A DNA stretch of 64,000 nucleotides, from assembly GCF_003626535.1 (NCBI RefSeq), contig NZ_RBAL01000007.1, positions 62,001 through 126,000 of the forward strand, written 5' to 3'. The stretch comes from Streptomyces hoynatensis (GTDB lineage Bacteria > Actinomycetota > Actinomycetes > Streptomycetales > Streptomycetaceae). A program made the translations under genes and the position numbers. The notes under the pieces were generated by a model. That model made no database searches. It was not told the DNA's origin and was given only the letters and a program-made list of their open reading frames with translations. Shown one piece after another: positions 8,493 through 16,666 of this stretch; positions within the stretch are counted from its first letter, which is position 1; the number at the start of each line of letters is the position of its first letter.

Positions 8493-8531
8493 TGCGAACG
8501 ACAGGTGCGAACGACAGGTGCGAACGACAGG
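8493..8531. repeat. Three perfect tandem copies of a 13-bp unit before the response regulator
   Basis: TGCGAACGACAGG is repeated at 8493-8505, 8506-8518 and 8519-8531, ending 16 bp before the ATG at 8548. The unit is not a multiple of three and lies in the untranslated gap between kinase and regulator. It could be a binding array for the regulator or only a slippage product. Confidence 0.85.
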
Positions 8532-8547
8532 GACGACGAGGACCACG

Positions 8548-9267
8548 ATGACCGACCGAGAGCCCGAGACGCCCGGCCGGGAGGCGCCGGACGAGGCGCG
8601 GCGACCGCTTCGGGTGCTGCTGGCGGAGGACGAACCGCTGATCCTCGCCGGGGTGCGGGCCATCCTGACGACCGACCCGGGCATCGAGGTGGTTGCCGAG
8701 GCGAGTGACGGGCAGCACGCCGTCGAACTGGCCCTGCGGCACCGGCCCGACGTGGCCGTGCTCGACATCAGGATGCCGCGGCTGGACGGCCTCGCCGCCA
8801 CGGCGGAGCTGCGACGGGTCCTGCCGGAGACCGCCGTGGTCATCCTCACCACCTTCGGCGAGGACGCGTACATCGCGCGGGCGCTGGACGGGGGAGCCAC
8901 CGGATTCCTGCTGAAGAGCGGGGACCCACGGGAGCTGATCGCGGGGGTGCGGGCGGCAGCGGAAGGCGCCGCCTACCTGTCGCCCCGCGTCGCCAAGCGG
9001 GTCATCGCGCGCCTCGGCCGGGGCAGGCTGTACCCGGGGCCGGACGGCGGGGACCGGACGGGTGCGCTCAGCGGCAGGGAGCGCGAGGTCCTCGCGCTGC
9101 TCGGCTCCGGCCTGTCCAACGCGGAGATCGGCCACCGTCTGCGTCTGACGGAGGGGACCGTGAAGTCCCACGTCAGCACCATCCTGGCCAGGCTCGGCGT
9201 CCGCAACCGGGTCCAGGCCGCGATCGTCGCCTACGAGGCCGGCCTGGTCGAGGAGGCCGCGACCTGA
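8548..9267 (+). CDS. NarL/FixJ family response regulator
   Basis: 239 residues. The receiver domain has the acidic pair ED in LLAEDEPLI, the phosphoacceptor aspartate in VAVLDIRMP, the threonine of VVILTTFGE and the lysine of FLLKSGDP. A LuxR-type HTH follows (LSGREREVLALLGSGLSNAEIGHRL, then TEGTVKSHVSTILARLGV). The ATG at 8548 is preferred because the domain begins right after it and GAGGACC lies upstream. It is the cognate partner of the sensor kinase at 6623. It converges on the ABC exporter genes, a frequent arrangement for detergent- or antibiotic-responsive exporters in actinomycetes. The signal is unknown. Confidence 0.92.
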   Translation: MTDREPETPGREAPDEARRPLRVLLAEDEPLILAGVRAILTTDPGIEVVAEASDGQHAVELALRHRPDVAVLDIRMPRLDGLAATAELRRVLPETAVVILTTFGEDAYIARALDGGATGFLLKSGDPRELIAGVRAAAEGAAYLSPRVAKRVIARLGRGRLYPGPDGGDRTGALSGREREVLALLGSGLSNAEIGHRLRLTEGTVKSHVSTILARLGVRNRVQAAIVAYEAGLVEEAAT

Positions 9268-9280
9268 GCGGTGCCGGGCC

Positions 9281-9303
9281 GGTGCCGTGGCCCCCCCGGC
9301 ACC
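9281..9303. terminator. Hairpin between convergent response regulator and ABC permease
   Basis: GGTGCCG and CGGCACC form a perfect 7-bp stem around a 9-nt loop, 14 bp after the regulator stop. The placement suits a terminator for the plus strand and possibly for both strands. Confidence 0.55.
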
Positions 9304-9409
9304 CGGCGCCGGGAAGCCGCCGCTCTCCGCCGGGTCGCGGTCGGCTCCCGGCTGCGGCCACCCCCGCCCACACCGCCCAGGGTCGGCCCACTCGCCCGCG
9401 AAGAGCGCT

Positions 9410-10180
9410 TCAGACGTCGCGGCGGCGCAGTGCCACATAGCCCGCCAGCTGCGCCGCCAGGGCCCATATCGCCAGCACGACCCCCGCTCCCACCGGGCTC
9501 AGTGGCTCCTGCTCGTTGGAGAGCATGATCAGGCCGGCCCGCCCGGGCAGGTACTCCGAGCCCGTGGTCGTCACGATCAGCGGGAGCGCCAGCATCACGA
9601 CGAGCACGGCGCTCAGGGTGCCGACGGAGCTGCGGAGTATCGCGCCCACGCCCACCGTGAGGATGGCCGTGAGTATCAGGTACACGGTCACCGCGGCCAG
9701 ATCGCCCACCTGCTCTTCCGCGCTCCCGGTGCCGTGTGAGCCGAGCGTCAGGTGGCCGAGGGCGAGGCCGAGCAGCGCCAGCGCGAGGGCGAAGGGGACC
9801 GTCACGAGCGTCACCGTCGTGGTCTTCGCCAGCAGCACGCGGCCTCGCCGCGGGTCGGCCGTCAGTGTGACCCGCATCGCGCCCGTGGCGAACTCCGAGG
9901 TGAGCACGAGCATCGCGTAGGCGACGACCGCGAACTGGGTGAGGAGCACCGCGTTCGCCGCGGGCTCGGCGAATCCCATCGTGGTGCCGTCCGTGGTTTC
10001 GCCCGCTTCGACGTCGTTGGCGAAGTCCATGCCGAGGATCGCGCTGACACAGACCATCAGGGCCAGGCCGCTGAACAGGGACCACCAGGTGGAGCGCACG
10101 GACCAGAACTTGGTCCACTCGGCGCCCAGGGTGCCGCGCAGGGGCCCGGTGCGGGCGAGGAGCGTGCTTGGGGTGGACAT
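9410..10180 (-). CDS. ABC-2 type transporter permease
   Basis: 256 residues with six predicted membrane segments. The N-terminal amphipathic LGAEWTKFWSVRSTWW motif is typical of actinobacterial ABC-2 permeases. The middle has LTSEFATGAMRVTLTADPRR, the segment shared by drug-exporter permeases of the DrrB/NatB type. It forms the membrane half of the exporter whose ATPase lies upstream at 10373-11314. The gap of about 190 bp between the two genes is G-rich and without a gene. Substrate unknown; peptide or lipid-active antibiotics are common for this family. Confidence 0.88.
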   Translation of the reverse strand: MSTPSTLLARTGPLRGTLGAEWTKFWSVRSTWWSLFSGLALMVCVSAILGMDFANDVEAGETTDGTTMGFAEPAANAVLLTQFAVVAYAMLVLTSEFATGAMRVTLTADPRRGRVLLAKTTTVTLVTVPFALALALLGLALGHLTLGSHGTGSAEEQVGDLAAVTVYLILTAILTVGVGAILRSSVGTLSAVLVVMLALPLIVTTTGSEYLPGRAGLIMLSNEQEPLSPVGAGVVLAIWALAAQLAGYVALRRRDV

Positions 10181-10372
10181 GGGGGCCTCTCTTTGGGTCG
10201 GAGCCGGTGCGTCCGGGAAGTCGGGTACGGGCAGAACTCGTGGGCAGGGGACGTGGGCAAAAAGTGTGTGGGGGCGTCGGAAGCCCGAAGGCGGGACGTG
10301 GGCGGCTCACCAGGGGGCGGGGCCGGCCGAGGCCGGAGCGGCTCGTCGCAAGACGGGACCGGGACGTGGCCT

Positions 10373-11314
10373 TCAGGACGCGGTGAACTGGGCCGAGTCT
10401 GCGGTCAGCTCCATGTAGGCCTGCTCGAGCGAGGCCCGGCGGGAACTCAGCTCGAAGAGCGGCACGCCGAGACGGTGGGCCGCAAGGCCGACGTCCTCGA
10501 TCGGGGCGCCGGACACCAGCAGCCGTCCCTCCTCCTCGCTCTCCACTCGCGCGCCCGCCGCGGCCAGGTGCCGGCCGAGACCGGTGATGCGTTCGTGGTC
10601 GGGACCTCGCACGACGACGGCCGCCTGGGAGCTGGCGGCGATCACTTCGGCCACCGGAGCGTGCGCGATCAGCCGCCCGCGCCCTATGACGACGAGCTGG
10701 TCCGCCATCAACTCCATCTCGCTCATCAGATGGCTGGAGACGAAGACCGTCCGGCCCTCCGCCGCCAGCGAGCGGATCAGCGTCCGAATCCACAGCACGC
10801 CGTCCGGGTCGAGGCCGTTGACCGGCTCGTCGAAGAGCAGGATGCCCGGGTCTCCGATCAACGCCGCGGCGATCCCGAGCCGCTGGCTCATCCCCAGGGA
10901 GAACGTGCCCGCGCGTTGCCGCTCCACCCCGCCAAGACCCACCATCTCCAGCACGTCGTCCACCCGGGCGGCGGGTATCCCGTGGCTGCGGGCCAGGGCG
11001 CGCAGATGGGTGCGCGCCCGGCGGCCGGGATGCAGGGCCTTGGCGTCGAGCAGCGCCCCCACCTCACGCAGCGGGTACCGCAGCTCCTGGTACGGCCGGC
11101 CGCCGATGAGGGCCCGCCCCGACGTCGGCCGGTCGAGGCCGAGGATCATCCGCATCGTGGTGGACTTCCCCGCGCCGTTGGGTCCGAGAAACCCGGTCAC
11201 CGACCCCGCTGTGATCTCGGCGCTGAGGTCGTCGACGGCGGTGCGCGCGCCGAAACGCTTGGTCAGCCGCTCCAGAGTGATCATGCCTGCCGGCCCTTCC
11301 TGGTCTGCCTTCAC
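10373..11314 (-). CDS. ABC transporter ATP-binding protein (DrrA-like)
   Basis: 313 residues. Walker A is GPNGAGKST, the signature is the degenerate SLGMSQRLGIAAAL, Walker B is ILLFDEPVNGLDP, and the switch histidine is in VFVSSHLMSEM. The C-terminal 90 residues carry the extra DrrA/CcmA-type domain. I use the GTG at 11314 because GAGGAG lies 4-5 nt upstream; an internal ATG at 11284 gives MITLERL, a typical family N-terminus, with a weaker site. It energises the permease at 9410. The operon is divergent from the vWA gene and convergent with the two-component genes, which may control it. Confidence 0.9.
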   Translation of the reverse strand: MKADQEGPAGMITLERLTKRFGARTAVDDLSAEITAGSVTGFLGPNGAGKSTTMRMILGLDRPTSGRALIGGRPYQELRYPLREVGALLDAKALHPGRRARTHLRALARSHGIPAARVDDVLEMVGLGGVERQRAGTFSLGMSQRLGIAAALIGDPGILLFDEPVNGLDPDGVLWIRTLIRSLAAEGRTVFVSSHLMSEMELMADQLVVIGRGRLIAHAPVAEVIAASSQAAVVVRGPDHERITGLGRHLAAAGARVESEEEGRLLVSGAPIEDVGLAAHRLGVPLFELSSRRASLEQAYMELTADSAQFTAS

Positions 11315-11377
11315 CGTGCTCCTCGACGGTATGGAGGGGAGGCGGTCACGCGCTTCTGTCTTACGGCTCGACTCGTT

Positions 11378-11461
11378 CCGACTTTCGTCGGGAGTTTCCG
11401 GACCCGCTGCCCGGCCGCGGAATGATCTCCTTCAGTCGCTCTTCTTCCCTACTTTCGTTGG
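11378..11461. promoter_or_regulatory. Repeated ACTTTCGTYGG motif in the exporter/vWA divergent promoter region
   Basis: CCGACTTTCGTCGG at 11378-11391 is a perfect inverted repeat (5-bp arms around TTTC). Its core recurs as ACTTTCGTTGG at 11451-11461, 73 bp start to start. Both lie between the divergent ABC ATPase (start 11314) and vWA gene (start 11530), where a shared regulator would bind. Confidence 0.4.
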
Positions 11462-11529
11462 TATCCCCGAGGTCGGGAGACCGCGTATCGTCCTCGGAGT
11501 CGGTGGGTGGTTCGGCAGGGGAGGTCGAC

Positions 11530-12285
11530 ATGGGGGACGTGCAGGGGAGCGCCGCGCAGGGGGTGGACTCCGCGATCAGCCTGGAGAAGGTCCGCCAGGC
11601 AGCGCCGGGGCTCGTGGGGTTCTACGAGTCCGCCCGGGTCTCGCTGGAGAAGTCGGGGCTCGCGGGACAGCGGGCCGCCGTGTATCTGGTGCTCGACCGC
11701 TCCGGGAGCATGAGCGGGCACTACAAGGACGGCACCATGCAGCACCTGGCCGAGCAGGTGCTTGGGCTCTCCGCGCACGTGGACGACGACGGCACCGTCC
11801 CCGTCGTCTTCTTCTCCACAGAGGTCGACGGCATAGCGGAGATAGGGCTCGGCGGCCACGAGGGCAGGATCAACGACCTCCATAAGGGCCTCGGCCACAT
11901 GGGCCGGACCAACTACCACCTGGCCATGCAGGCCGTCATCGACCACTACACCGCGTCGGGAGCCGTTCATCCCGCCCTGGTGGTCTTCCAGACGGACGGC
12001 GGACCCTCTTCTCGTTCCGCCGCAGAGCAGGCGCTGTGTGCTGCCGCGCGGCTGCCCCTGTTCTGGCAGTTCCTCGGCTTCGGCCCGCCGGACAGCAAGC
12101 AGTTCAACTTCCTGCGCAGGCTGGACGATCTGCCCGTTCCCGGCAAGCGCATCGTGGACAACGCCGGTTTCTTCCCCGTCGGGGAAACGCCGCGCGCCGT
12201 TCCCGATTCGGTGCTGTACGACGCGCTGACCGGCGAGTTCCCCGCCTGGCTCAGTGCAGCGAGGGCCGCGCGCATCCTTCCGTGA
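11530..12285 (+). CDS. vWA domain protein (TerF-like)
   Basis: 251-residue cytoplasmic protein made almost wholly of a von Willebrand A fold. The metal-ion-dependent adhesion site is intact: LDRSGSMSG gives DxSGS, the threonine site is GRTNYHLA, and the third aspartate is in VVFQTDGG. The resemblance is to the vWA domains associated with tellurite-resistance (Ter) proteins. The start is the ATG at 11530 behind GGGGAGG. No ter genes are adjacent; the neighbour is an ABC exporter running divergently and an RDD protein converging. The role is probably in protein assembly or stress, but this is inference. Confidence 0.85.
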   Translation: MGDVQGSAAQGVDSAISLEKVRQAAPGLVGFYESARVSLEKSGLAGQRAAVYLVLDRSGSMSGHYKDGTMQHLAEQVLGLSAHVDDDGTVPVVFFSTEVDGIAEIGLGGHEGRINDLHKGLGHMGRTNYHLAMQAVIDHYTASGAVHPALVVFQTDGGPSSRSAAEQALCAAARLPLFWQFLGFGPPDSKQFNFLRRLDDLPVPGKRIVDNAGFFPVGETPRAVPDSVLYDALTGEFPAWLSAARAARILP

Positions 12286-12303
12286 GTGCGACGGGGGTGA
12301 AGG

Positions 12304-13227
12304 TCACGGCCGCGGCTGGGTGGGGTGCTCGCCCGAGCCTGAGGTGAGTTCGGCGCTCTCCGCCGGCCGGGCGCGGGTGAGCGTGGCGCGGGCGCGCTGC
12401 GCGGTGGCCCGGCCGAGTGGCGAGCCCGCGGCCTGGCGGGCGAGTCGTCCGGCGTAGCGCCCTCCGGCGATCGCCACGGTCGTCGCGGCCCGCAGCACGC
12501 CCACACGGAGCACGCGCGTGCCTGCCGCCCGGTCGGCGAGCGAGCGGCCGGAGCCGGCGAGAGCGGGCAGGGCGTTGGCCCAGAACAGGAGGACCGCGAG
12601 GGCCCAGCACAGGAAGGAGAGGACGAGGGAGCCGTCGACGAGCAGGCAGCAGGCGAGCGAGTAACAGGCGACGTCGCAGCAGGTGGTGACGGCGGCCCTG
12701 ACCGCCGCCGAGCGGCGGGTGGGCCGTGGTGCAGCGGATGCGCGGTGCGGGACCACTCGCAGGCCGGCGGCCGCCTGCCCGAGCGTGCGGCCGAGCCAGG
12801 CCAGGGTCGCGAAGCGGTAGCAGAAGGCGAACAGCACCAGTGCGCCGAAGGCCTGTTGGACGTCGGTCACCACCGAGTGCCACAGCGAGTTGCCGAGGCC
12901 GCTCGCGGAAGCGCCCAGGTCGCCGCGGGATCGGACGATCTGCCAGGCGCCCCGCTCGGTGAGGCCGGGTACGTCGGTGGCCAGGGCTTCGACACGGTGG
13001 AAGGTGAGGATGCCGAGCAGGACGGCGACGGCAATCACCAGGGCGTAGTCGATGAGCCATGCCAGGGCGCGCCGCAGCGGCGCGGACCGGAGTGTGGCGG
13101 CTGCGTCCGCCGTCGGCCGGCTCTGTGCTCCCGTGTCGCTCTCTTGCGCCTCACCGGCGCCGAATGAGGTACCGAACGCGCCATGGGCCTCGCGGTCGTT
13201 CGCGGCGTGGGCGGGGGGCTCGTACAT
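12304..13227 (-). CDS. RDD family membrane protein
   Basis: 307 residues. The RDD domain begins at RRALAWLIDYALVIAVAV (about residues 50-70), with the arginine and two aspartates that name the family represented by R, D and the later SLADRAAGTRV block. Four hydrophobic segments follow. A disordered, acidic N-terminus of about 45 residues and a basic C-terminal tail flank the domain. The start is the ATG at 13227 with GGGAG upstream. Function unknown; RDD proteins are often ion or small-molecule transporters or accessory proteins. Confidence 0.82.
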   Translation of the reverse strand: MYEPPAHAANDREAHGAFGTSFGAGEAQESDTGAQSRPTADAAATLRSAPLRRALAWLIDYALVIAVAVLLGILTFHRVEALATDVPGLTERGAWQIVRSRGDLGASASGLGNSLWHSVVTDVQQAFGALVLFAFCYRFATLAWLGRTLGQAAAGLRVVPHRASAAPRPTRRSAAVRAAVTTCCDVACYSLACCLLVDGSLVLSFLCWALAVLLFWANALPALAGSGRSLADRAAGTRVLRVGVLRAATTVAIAGGRYAGRLARQAAGSPLGRATAQRARATLTRARPAESAELTSGSGEHPTQPRP

Positions 13228-13282
13228 CAGTCTCCCAGCGGTCTGCGTGGTGCGCCGGCGAGAACGCACGGCCGACGAACGT

Positions 13283-13750
13283 TCAGGCTAGCGGCGCGGC
13301 CGTGAGTGCGAAGGCCATCTGCGGCAGGAAGCGGCCGGGTATCGAGCCGGAGGGAACGAGGCCGACTCGTTCGGAGCCCATCGCGCGGTAGAACGGCTCG
13401 GCGTGGGGGTCGGCCTCGAACACCAGCCGCTCGAAACCGGCCTCCCGCGCCGCCGCGACCGCGTGCGTAAAGAGCGCACGGCCGATGCCCTGACCGATGG
13501 CCTGGGGCTCGACGAACAGCATGGCGAGCTCGCCCGTGGGCGGCGGGCCCACCACTGTCACGAAGCCGAGGACGGTTCCGTCCCGCTCGGCGACGGCGGT
13601 GCCGCCGCGCGCGATGTCCTCGGCGGTGAGGGTCAGTTCCGCGCGGCAGGACTCGAGGAACTCGGCGTCGTAGCCCCAGTGCCCCTTCGATCTGAGGGCC
13701 AACTCGCTCAGGGGACCGGCCTCTTCGGTCCTCGCCGGCCTGATCGTCAT
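13283..13750 (-). CDS. GNAT family N-acetyltransferase
   Basis: 155 residues. Motif A, which binds acetyl-CoA, is FVEPQAIGQGIGRALFTHAV (Q/R-x-x-G-x-G/A type). It is preceded by the GFVTVVGPPPTGELAML beta-strands and followed by the motif B region FYRAMGSERVG. The start is the ATG at 13750 with GGAGGAG upstream. It stands alone between the RDD gene and the ArsR regulator. The acceptor substrate is not predictable. Confidence 0.88.
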   Translation of the reverse strand: MTIRPARTEEAGPLSELALRSKGHWGYDAEFLESCRAELTLTAEDIARGGTAVAERDGTVLGFVTVVGPPPTGELAMLFVEPQAIGQGIGRALFTHAVAAAREAGFERLVFEADPHAEPFYRAMGSERVGLVPSGSIPGRFLPQMAFALTAAPLA

Positions 13751-13859
13751 GTGTCTTACTCCTCCGTCGGGTTTTCGGCACGTCAACGCTTACGGACAAG
13801 GATCTTCCGCACCCGGGCGCGAGTGACAACGTGCCACAGCGGCCGGCGTCCGGCGAAGC

Positions 13860-14438
13860 TCAGTCGGCCGGCAGGCCGAACCAGCGCAGGAGCACCGGCC
13901 TTGCGCCTGGCGGCGCCTCTTCGGGCCCTCGGGAGAAGCGGGCGAGAAGCTCCAGGTAGGCGTCGTGGAAGGCATTCAGCTCTTCTCTGGTGAGATGGCT
14001 CAGGCTTCGGGAGCCACGCATCCAGCCGCCGGCCTCGGCCTGCCCCTCCTGGAACCTCCTGGCCAGCTCGATGTCCTCGGCCAGCCGCATGCGGTCGAGC
14101 GTGTCGGCGACGGCGCGTTCCGCGTCGGTCATCTCCTCCGGGGCCGGCCGCCGCACGTCGAGTCCGCGCACGCCGCGCCACCAGCGCTCGCGCCCGGAGG
14201 CGCGCTCGGGGATGTCCTCGATGAACCCTCCGCGCTCCAGCTGGCGAAGGTGATAGCTGAGCGTGCCCGTGTTCTCGCCGAGGGCCGCGGCGAGCGTGGT
14301 GGAGGTGGCGGGTCCTGAGACCCCGAGGTGGCGCAGGATCTTGAGCCGCAAGGGGTGGGCGAGCGCCTTGAGCGCCGCCGGATCGCTGATCGTGTCCCGC
14401 TCCGCCTCCGGGCCGGAGGCCGCCGCTGAGTCCTTCAT
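13860..14438 (-). CDS. ArsR-family winged-helix transcriptional regulator
   Basis: 192 residues. The N-terminal winged helix reads ALKALAHPLRLKILRHLG, then TSTTLAAALGENTGTLSYHLRQLERGGFI, a classic ArsR/HTH_20 layout (about residues 20-80). No cysteine metal site is visible, so it is a non-metal sensor type. The C-terminal 100 residues are helical (RMRLAEDIELARRFQEGQAEAGG), a shape seen in regulators of transport or lipid genes. An 18-bp inverted repeat begins 16 bp upstream of the ATG, which suggests autoregulation and control of the divergent secreted-protein gene. Confidence 0.9.
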   Translation of the reverse strand: MKDSAAASGPEAERDTISDPAALKALAHPLRLKILRHLGVSGPATSTTLAAALGENTGTLSYHLRQLERGGFIEDIPERASGRERWWRGVRGLDVRRPAPEEMTDAERAVADTLDRMRLAEDIELARRFQEGQAEAGGWMRGSRSLSHLTREELNAFHDAYLELLARFSRGPEEAPPGARPVLLRWFGLPAD

Positions 14439-14454
14439 GCACCCAGCCTACTCG

Positions 14455-14496
14455 CAGAGTTTTCTCTGCAGACTTGCCTCTGCAGAGGAAACTCTG
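14455..14496. promoter_or_regulatory. Strong inverted-repeat operator between ArsR gene and secreted-protein gene
   Basis: The arms are 14455-14472 (CAGAGTTTTCTCTGCAGA) and 14479-14496 (TCTGCAGAGGAAACTCTG), 17 of 18 positions complementary, with a 6-bp spacer. Each arm holds its own CAGAG-N4-CTCTG palindrome, so two dimers could bind side by side. It lies 16 bp from the ArsR start and 49 bp before the divergent ATG at 14546. It is also locally A/T-richer than its surroundings. Confidence 0.75.
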
Positions 14497-14545
14497 TAGT
14501 CTCGGAAACACACAGCGTTCCCCACCAGCGGCAGGAGCCCCTCCC

Positions 14546-15358
14546 ATGTCCCGAAAGAGCAGCACGACCGGCGGCCGGTCGGCTCACGCGGCAGAGCCGA
14601 CTCGCCCCTCCGGGCCCTTCGGGCTCCTGCCGCGCCTCGCCTCCCCTGGCTCGCCGCTCCCCACCCTGCGCCGGGCCGTCGGCGTGGCGGCGGCACTGGC
14701 CGGCATCGTCCTCGGAGCCACGGCCACCGCCCGCGCGGAGGAGCCGGGCGCGGCGGCGCCGGGCTTCGACCTGGCCTCCTGTCCCTCCGTAGCCGCGCTG
14801 CCGAGCGGGGCCGACCCCGCCGACTGGCGCTGCGAGGCCATGGCGGCCGAGGGAAGCCTGTCGATCGGCCGCCTGCAGATCCCGGTCGACCGGCCGATGA
14901 CGATCACGTTCGCCGAAGGCACGGTGGACGGTTCCTACCGGCAGGTCTTCGGGGCGATGACCGCGTCTCCGCTCCCCTTGCCCGGCACTCCGTGGCGCAT
15001 CACCCCGGGGTACGGCGGCGACGCGGACTTCCAGTCGAACGACGAGCGGCGCGGCGAGTTGGACATGACGCTCGGCCTCTCCGGTCCCGGGCTGCCACGC
15101 GGCTGCACGATAGGCACCCAGGCAGAGCCGATACACCTGGTGCTGAAGGACACCGAGCCCACTTCCGTGATCTCCCAGGACCCGCTGATCGTGCACTTCG
15201 CCGCCGAGGACCGGGACTTCGCGGCCCCCCGCACGTCACAGTGCGGCCCGCTGGGACGCGTCCTCGACCGAATACTCGGCCTGCCGGCCGGCGCGGGTTC
15301 GAATGGCCTGGCCCTGTCCGCTCAGGTGGCGCTGCGCCCCTACGCGGAGGCGAGTTGA
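14546..15358 (+). CDS. Secreted protein of unknown function
   Basis: 270 residues. A long basic N-region (about 45 residues) precedes a hydrophobic core (VGVAAALAGIVLGATATA) with an Ala-x-Ala type cleavage site near ARA-EEP, so export is likely. An alternative later start is possible. The mature part has four cysteines (CPSVAALP, WRCEAM, RGCTIG, SQCGPLG) that could form two disulfides. The layout of short beta-strands (RLQIPVDRP, DMTLGLSGPGLPRGCTIGTQAEP, IHLVLKDTEP) suggests a beta-sandwich. I do not recognise a named family. It is divergent from the ArsR gene across the inverted repeat and is probably its main target. Confidence 0.75.
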   Translation: MSRKSSTTGGRSAHAAEPTRPSGPFGLLPRLASPGSPLPTLRRAVGVAAALAGIVLGATATARAEEPGAAAPGFDLASCPSVAALPSGADPADWRCEAMAAEGSLSIGRLQIPVDRPMTITFAEGTVDGSYRQVFGAMTASPLPLPGTPWRITPGYGGDADFQSNDERRGELDMTLGLSGPGLPRGCTIGTQAEPIHLVLKDTEPTSVISQDPLIVHFAAEDRDFAAPRTSQCGPLGRVLDRILGLPAGAGSNGLALSAQVALRPYAEAS

Positions 15359-15500
15359 TCGCCGAGCCGCCGTTCCCGGCCGGATGACCGGGGGAGTTCG
15401 GGCAGGCCGCGGTAGCATCGCCGTCTCCGATGCCGCCGTCCGTGCGCGCCCACACTCGTTGTCCGGCCCTCGTCCACGGCCGCGGCCCTCAGGAACCACC

Positions 15501-16388
15501 ATGCGAGAACCCGCCCCCCGTCCCTCCTCTCACCGCCCGCAGCCGCTCGGCCTTCTGAGATGCCCGGTGTGCGAGGAGCCCCTCGCCGCCGCGGACGGCG
15601 CCCTCCGCTGCCGCAGACGGCACTCGTTCGACATCGCCAGGCAGGGCTATGTGAGCCTGCTCGCGGGCGGCCAGGTGACGGGCGAGGGGGACAGCGCGGA
15701 CATGGTGCGGGCGCGCGTCGCCTTCCTTGCCGCCGGGCACTACGCGCCGCTCGCCGAGTCGGTGGCCGCGTCCTGCCCGCCGGGGGCGCGGACGGTTCTG
15801 GACGCCGGGGCCGGCACGGGGTACTACCTCGCCGCGGCGCTGGACGCGCTGCCGGAGGCGGTCGGGCTCGGGCTCGACGCGTCGAAGTTCGCACTGCGGC
15901 GGGCCGCCCGGTCACATCCGAGGGCGGGGGCCGCGAGCTGGGACGTGTGGCGCCCGCTTCCCGTCCCGGACCGGGCGGTGGACGTGCTGCTCAACGTGTT
16001 CGCGCCGCGGAACGGGCCGGAGTTCCACCGGGTGCTGCGGCCTTCGGGGAGGCTCGTGGTGGTGACGCCGACCGAGCGGCATCTGGGGGAGTTGCGCGCG
16101 TGGGAGGGGCTGTTGCTCCGGGTCGACGCGGAGAAGGAGAACCGGCTGCGGCGGGCCCTGGCGGGCCACTTCACGCGGGAGCGGGTCACGCCACTCGAGT
16201 ACGTCAGACGGCTCGCGAGCGAGGACGTGGCCGACGTGGTGTTGATGGGGCCGGCGGCCCGCCATGTCACGGGAGAGGAGGTGCGCCGCCGGGTGGCGGC
16301 TCTGCCGACGCCCCTCGGGGTCACCATGTCGTTCACCGTGTCCGTCTACCGGCCCCTTCCGGAGAGCGGGTCGGGCGGCGCCCGTTGA
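15501..16388 (+). CDS. RlmA/TlrB-type 23S rRNA (guanine-N1) methyltransferase
   Basis: 295 residues. A zinc-binding N-terminus (LRCPVCEEPL, then LRCRRRHSFD) precedes the RQGYVSLL segment that is diagnostic of the RlmA family. The SAM-binding fold follows with motif I VLDAGAGTGYY, and NVFAPRNGPEFHRVLRPSGRLVVVTP. Members methylate G745 or G748 in helix 35 of 23S rRNA; TlrB and MyrA versions give resistance to tylosin-type macrolides. No macrolide genes are adjacent, so a housekeeping role or intrinsic resistance is more likely than self-protection. The start is the ATG at 15501 behind AGGA. Confidence 0.88.
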   Translation: MREPAPRPSSHRPQPLGLLRCPVCEEPLAAADGALRCRRRHSFDIARQGYVSLLAGGQVTGEGDSADMVRARVAFLAAGHYAPLAESVAASCPPGARTVLDAGAGTGYYLAAALDALPEAVGLGLDASKFALRRAARSHPRAGAASWDVWRPLPVPDRAVDVLLNVFAPRNGPEFHRVLRPSGRLVVVTPTERHLGELRAWEGLLLRVDAEKENRLRRALAGHFTRERVTPLEYVRRLASEDVADVVLMGPAARHVTGEEVRRRVAALPTPLGVTMSFTVSVYRPLPESGSGGAR

Positions 16389-16666
16389 GGGTTCGGGGCG
16401 GTCGCGGCCCGGCGGCCGGCACTCCGCGGCGAAGGCTCGCGAGCGGACCGCGCGGCGGGATCGTGGTGGAGACTCCGCGGCCGGGCGGTGTGGGGATGTG
16501 ACCGTTGGGGGTGGCGCCGGGTTCCCGAGGCGGCACCGCCCCTCGGGACGGGATGAGGCCGGGTGAATGCGGCCCGAGTGGCGGGCGTGGCAAGGAGGGA
16601 TTCGCCAGGAGAGGAGGCGAGAGGAAGAGCGGGAGGCGGTGAGCTGGGGGCACGTAGCCTGACCGC

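Noticed and set aside
15501..16388. RlmA/TlrB-type methyltransferase considered as macrolide self-resistance
   Set aside because: No polyketide or macrolide genes are in the window, so a housekeeping role is more likely.
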